A stretch of DNA of 9,428 bases from contig JAGWVG010000051.1 of assembly GCA_018970965.1 (NCBI GenBank), forward strand, positions 1 through 9,428, written 5' to 3'. A model generated the notes under the pieces. The model was not told the origin of the DNA and ran no database searches. It saw only the letters and a list, made by a program, of their open reading frames with translations. Below are positions 6,512-9,428 of this stretch, one piece after another. The stretch is from Alphaproteobacteria bacterium (lineage in GTDB: Bacteria; Pseudomonadota; Alphaproteobacteria; Sphingomonadales; Sphingomonadaceae). Both the position numbers and the translations under genes were made by a program. Position 1 is the stretch's first letter. Every line of letters begins with the position of its first letter.

Positions 6512-9142
6512 ATGACCATGCGGATGTTGATCGACGCCCGCCACCCGGAGGAAACTCGGGTTGCCGTCGTCAAGGGAAACCGGATCGAGGAGTTTGATTT
6601 TGAGTCGGCAGAACGCCGGCAGCTAAAGGGCAATATCTATCTGGCGAAGGTGACGCGGGTTGAGCCCTCGTTGCAGGCGGCCTTTGTGGATTATGGTGGC
6701 AATCGCCACGGCTTCCTTGCCTTTTCAGAAATCCATCCGGATTATTACCAGATCCCGAAGGAAGACCGCGAAGCCCTGCTGCGCGAAGAGGCCGAGCATG
6801 CAGCGGCAGAAGCCGCTTTGCGCGCTGCCGAGGGCGATGATGAGCCCTTGGATGGTCATCATGATGATGATGGCCGCGACCATGACCGCCCCGATTCTGA
6901 TTTAGAAGATGATCTGGATGGCGATGCGCCGCCCGCGCCGGAAGCGGCGGGGGGCAATGGCCATGATGATCATGGCGCAGAAGATTTGCGCCGCAAGCGC
7001 ATGGCGCTGCGCCGCCGGTATAAGATCCAGGATGTCATTCATCGCCGCCAAGTGTTGTTGGTGCAGGTGGTGAAGGAAGAGCGTGGCAATAAGGGAGCCG
7101 CGCTGACGACCTATCTCTCGCTCGCGGGCCGTTATTGTGTCTTGATGCCCAATACCACGCATGGCGGTGGCATCAGCCGTAAGATTTCGAACGCGGCAGA
7201 CCGTAAGCGCCTGAAAACCATCATGTCGGAATTGAACTTGCCGCCCAGCATGGGTTGCATTGTGCGCACCGCTGGGCTGCAGCGCACCAAGACCGAAATT
7301 AAGCGCGATTTTGATTATCTGGCGCGGCTTTGGGATGAAATCCGCGAAAATACGCTGAAAAGCCAAGCCCCTGCGCTCATCAATGAAGATAGTGATCTAA
7401 TCAAACGGGCGATCCGCGATATATATAATCGCGAGATTGATGAGGTGATTGTCGAAGGTGAGGCGGGCTATCGCAAGGCACGCGACTTCATGAAACTTCT
7501 CATGCCAAGCCATGTGAAGAAAGTGAAAAGCTATGCCGATCCGGTGTCACTCTATCAGCGTTATGGCGTCGAAGATCAGCTTGAGGCGATGTATCACCCC
7601 GTTGTTCAGCTGAAATCGGGCGGCTATTTGGTGATCAACCCGACCGAAGCGTTGGTATCCATCGATATTAACTCGGGCCGATCGACGCGCGAGCACGGAA
7701 TTGAGCAAACCGCGTTGTCAACCAATTTGGAAGCCGCGCAGGAAATTGCCCGTCAATTGCGCCTGCGCGATATGGCTGGCCTTGTTGTCATTGACTTCAT
7801 CGACATGGAATCGAACGGCAATGTCCGTAAGGTTGAAAAGGCGATGAAGGCGGCGCTCGCTAATGATCGTGCCCGTATTCAAGTGGGCCGGATCAGCCAA
7901 TTTGGTTTGCTCGAAATGAGCCGCCAGCGTCTGCGCACTGGCGTGCTGGAAGCCTCCACGCGCGAATGCCCACATTGCGAAGGTACGGGGCTTGTCCGCA
8001 CCGCCTCATCGGCGGGCCTTTCGGCCTTGCGGATGCTGGAAGAAGAAGCCGCGCGCGGCCGGGGGAGCCAGTTGGTGCTGCGCGCCAGCCAGGAAGCCGC
8101 CTTTTACGTGCTTAACCGCAAGCGTGCCGAGCTGGGCGAGATTGAAGCGCGCTATGGCGTGATGATTGATGTCCAGTCCGACGGCCAGCTTGAGGGCGCG
8201 CGGATGACAGTGGATTCGAGTGGCCCACCGCCCGCCTTCCGCCCCAGCTACGAACCGATTGTGGAAGAGCCGTTTGACGATCTTGTCCTCGATGCAGAGG
8301 ATGAAGACGAGGACGAGGTTGAAGAAACTGGGCGCGATGAACGGGGCGATGATGACAATCGCCGAGGTCGAAATCGTCGTCGTCGTCGGGGCCGTCGCGG
8401 CCGTAATCGCGATGGCGATCTGCAGGCAGAAGGTGATGAGGCCCGCGAGGACGGTGAGTCCGAGGCGTCGGCTGAGGCTGGCGAAGAGCGAGCAGAGCGC
8501 GATGGCGACCGGGAAGGCCGCCGCCGCCGCCGCCGTGGCCGCCGTGGTGGCCGCCGTCGGCATGAAGATCAGGCTGCTATGGGTGGCGAAGGCGATGCGC
8601 CTGTTTCGACCGATACCGCTGCCAGTGACAGTGCAGAAGCAGCGGCAGAGGACGGGGCACCCAAGCCGCGTCGTCGTCCGGCGCGCGCCAAAGCGGCCGA
8701 GGCGGTTGCTGCAGAGGCAGTGCCCGCAGAAGCCGCTGTTGACGCTGTGGCAGAAAAGCCCAAGCGCACCCGTCGTAAAAAGGCGGACGCGGCTGAGGCT
8801 GATGCAGCACCCGAGGTGACTGCAGAGCCCGCGTCCCAAGTGGTGGCAGAAAAGCCCAAGCGGAGTCGTGCTAAAAAAGCTGACGCGCCGGTTGCTGAAA
8901 AGGCTGAAAAGCCCGCGAAGGCGAAGCCGGCACGGGCCGCAAAAGCCCCGAAGGCAGCTGCCGTTGAGGCGGCTCCTGTGGCAGAAGATGCGCCAGCGCC
9001 GGCCAAAAAGCCGCGCGCTCGTAAGGCGAAGGCGAGCACGGCTGCCGACACGGCTACCCCCGTCTCAACTGAGCAGGACGGCGAGGCCACAGGCGAACCG
9101 CGTCGTGGCTGGTGGCAGCGCACCTTTGGGGATGGCGCTTAA
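6512..9142 (+). CDS. rne: Ribonuclease E
   Basis: This endoribonuclease is the scaffold of the RNA degradosome; it cuts AU-rich single-stranded RNA and matures rRNA and tRNA. The 876-residue product has MLIDARHPEETRVAV at the start, then the S1 domain (from about residue 36), which is split by an insertion at about 84-170 rich in Asp and His. The sensor and DNase I-like regions follow, with catalytic Asp385 (SIDINSGRST) and Asp428 (VIDFIDM), 43 residues apart as in E. coli. The Zn-link C-P-H-C is at Cys486/Cys489. From about 570 the tail is disordered: an acidic block (about 585-615), an Arg-rich block (617-633), an acidic block (640-668), an Arg-rich block (670-683), then Ala/Lys/Glu-rich sequence with two copies of VAEKPKR (746 and 778). 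It ends PRRGWWQRTFGDGA, a motif that binds PNPase in Caulobacter. Complete, no frameshift. Confidence 0.97.
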   Translation: MTMRMLIDARHPEETRVAVVKGNRIEEFDFESAERRQLKGNIYLAKVTRVEPSLQAAFVDYGGNRHGFLAFSEIHPDYYQIPKEDREALLREEAEHAAAEAALRAAEGDDEPLDGHHDDDGRDHDRPDSDLEDDLDGDAPPAPEAAGGNGHDDHGAEDLRRKRMALRRRYKIQDVIHRRQVLLVQVVKEERGNKGAALTTYLSLAGRYCVLMPNTTHGGGISRKISNAADRKRLKTIMSELNLPPSMGCIVRTAGLQRTKTEIKRDFDYLARLWDEIRENTLKSQAPALINEDSDLIKRAIRDIYNREIDEVIVEGEAGYRKARDFMKLLMPSHVKKVKSYADPVSLYQRYGVEDQLEAMYHPVVQLKSGGYLVINPTEALVSIDINSGRSTREHGIEQTALSTNLEAAQEIARQLRLRDMAGLVVIDFIDMESNGNVRKVEKAMKAALANDRARIQVGRISQFGLLEMSRQRLRTGVLEASTRECPHCEGTGLVRTASSAGLSALRMLEEEAARGRGSQLVLRASQEAAFYVLNRKRAELGEIEARYGVMIDVQSDGQLEGARMTVDSSGPPPAFRPSYEPIVEEPFDDLVLDAEDEDEDEVEETGRDERGDDDNRRGRNRRRRRGRRGRNRDGDLQAEGDEAREDGESEASAEAGEERAERDGDREGRRRRRRGRRGGRRRHEDQAAMGGEGDAPVSTDTAASDSAEAAAEDGAPKPRRRPARAKAAEAVAAEAVPAEAAVDAVAEKPKRTRRKKADAAEADAAPEVTAEPASQVVAEKPKRSRAKKADAPVAEKAEKPAKAKPARAAKAPKAAAVEAAPVAEDAPAPAKKPRARKAKASTAADTATPVSTEQDGEATGEPRRGWWQRTFGDGA
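8516..8567 (+). repeat. CGC/CGT-rich triplet tract coding an Arg-rich block of RNase E
   Basis: A run of five CGC codons followed by mixed CGT, GGC, GGT and CGG codons encodes Arg-rich residues of about 670-683. The near-perfect triplet run is a simple-sequence tract prone to gain or loss of codons. It keeps the frame and fits the charge pattern of the tail. Confidence 0.6.
8747..8862 (+). repeat. Two direct copies of a 20-base coding repeat in the rne tail
   Basis: GTGGCAGAAAAGCCCAAGCG occurs at 8747-8766 and again at 8843-8862, 96 bases (32 codons) apart. Each copy begins a longer protein repeat of about 15 residues, VAEKPKR followed by a basic stretch and KKADA. It is an internal duplication within the disordered Lys/Ala-rich tail, not a mobile element. 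Confidence 0.75.
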
Positions 9143-9165
9143 GCGGCTCTATTTCAGCACGGGTT

Positions 9166-9212
9166 CAGGAAGGATCGGGGACAAGCACGTGATGCAGCGC
9201 CCCTCCTTCCTG
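9166..9212 (+). promoter_or_regulatory. Long hairpin over the start of the M48 protease gene
   Basis: CAGGAAGGA (9166-9174) pairs with TCCTTCCTG (9204-9212), and after a two-base bulge (TC) GGGG (9177-9180) pairs with CCCC (9200-9203). The stem is 13-14 bp with a loop of 19 bases holding the GTG 9189 and ATG 9192 start codons. The 5' arm contains the purine-rich Shine-Dalgarno candidates, so folding would hide them. No T-run follows directly, so it is not a standard terminator after rne. Confidence 0.55.
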
Positions 9213-9428
9213 GCCCGGTGTTTCCTATTTTTCTTGGCGCTGGTGATCAGCTTCCAGCCCGTCATGGCGCAATCCATTTTGCGCGATGCCGAGACGGAAG
9301 CCTTTTTTGCAGACATATCGGCAGATATTATTCGCGCTGCCGGGCTTGAGCCGCGCCATGTACAGATCATCCTGATCAATGATCCAGAAATTAACGCCTT
9401 CGTGGCTGGCGGACAGATTGTCTATGTT
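9192..9428 (+). CDS. M48-family metalloprotease, N-terminal part (runs off window end)
   Basis: This is the start of a secreted zinc metalloprotease of the M48 / BepA (YfgC)-like group, which in other bacteria works in periplasmic quality control of outer-membrane proteins. Seventy-nine codons are visible. A signal peptide of about 26 residues ends in VMA before Gln (QSILRDAETEAFF). The segment VQIILINDPEINAFVAGGQIVYV matches the conserved stretch just before the HExxH helix in this family; the HExxH itself and any TPR repeats are beyond the window. ATG 9192 fits the signal peptide best. GTG 9189, with GGGGA 7 bases upstream, and ATG 9132, which overlaps the rne stop, are in-frame alternatives. 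It follows rne by 49 bases with no terminator in between, so read-through from rne is likely. The start lies inside a strong hairpin. Confidence 0.85.
   Translation, partial: MQRPSFLARCFLFFLALVISFQPVMAQSILRDAETEAFFADISADIIRAAGLEPRHVQIILINDPEINAFVAGGQIVYV

Noticed and set aside
6304..6597. 97-codon plus-strand frame overlapping the rne start
   Set aside because: Compositionally unlike a protein, overlaps rne by 86 bases in another frame, and has no good ribosome site. It could only matter as an upstream regulatory frame, which the sequence does not show.
8006..9123. Long minus-strand open frames opposite the rne tail (277 and 184 codons)
   Set aside because: They mirror the low-complexity Arg/Ala/Lys codons of the RNase E tail, have biased low-complexity products and no ribosome site or recognisable domain.

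Overview
This window is chromosomal core-genome DNA from an alphaproteobacterium, most likely a member of the Sphingomonadales. The best support is the RNase E: it carries the alphaproteobacterial insertion in its S1 domain, an alternating-charge disordered tail and a C-terminal Gly-Trp-Trp motif. The run rne / amidase / PBP1A / prfB also matches the gene order I recall from alphaproteobacteria. I see no insertion sequence, prophage, CRISPR array, tRNA or rRNA.

Layout. Bases 1-190 (minus) are the first 63 codons of thymidylate synthase (thyA), cut by the window edge. A short RadC-type JAB/JAMM protein (241-720, plus) diverges from it. It converges, with a 7-base gap, on a minus-strand series that reads, in transcription order, amiC-type amidase (6069-5230), class A penicillin-binding protein 1A (5172-2626), peptide chain release factor 2 (2579-1452) and a lipoprotein-type SAM methyltransferase (about 1459-728). 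These four are tightly spaced (57 and 46 bases, then a short overlap) and could be one transcript. The amidase cleaves peptidoglycan and PBP1A builds it, so the first two form an envelope pair. RF2 is a housekeeping passenger, and the methyltransferase is unexplained.

From the 442-base divergent region 6070-6511, ribonuclease E (6512-9142) is read on the plus strand. This is the only long gene-free stretch. It contains an AT-rich inverted repeat near the amidase side and several hairpins that would lie in a long rne leader RNA, recalling the autoregulatory leader of enterobacterial rne. Downstream of rne, at 9192, begins a secreted M48-family metalloprotease that runs off the window. Its start lies in the loop of a hairpin of about 14 base pairs that would hide its best Shine-Dalgarno sequence.

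I found no clearly undescribed multi-gene system. The points most worth checking are the hairpin over the protease start, the rne leader, the Asp/His-rich insertion and charge-block tail of RNase E, the exported methyltransferase and the SPY (instead of SPF) recognition tripeptide of RF2.
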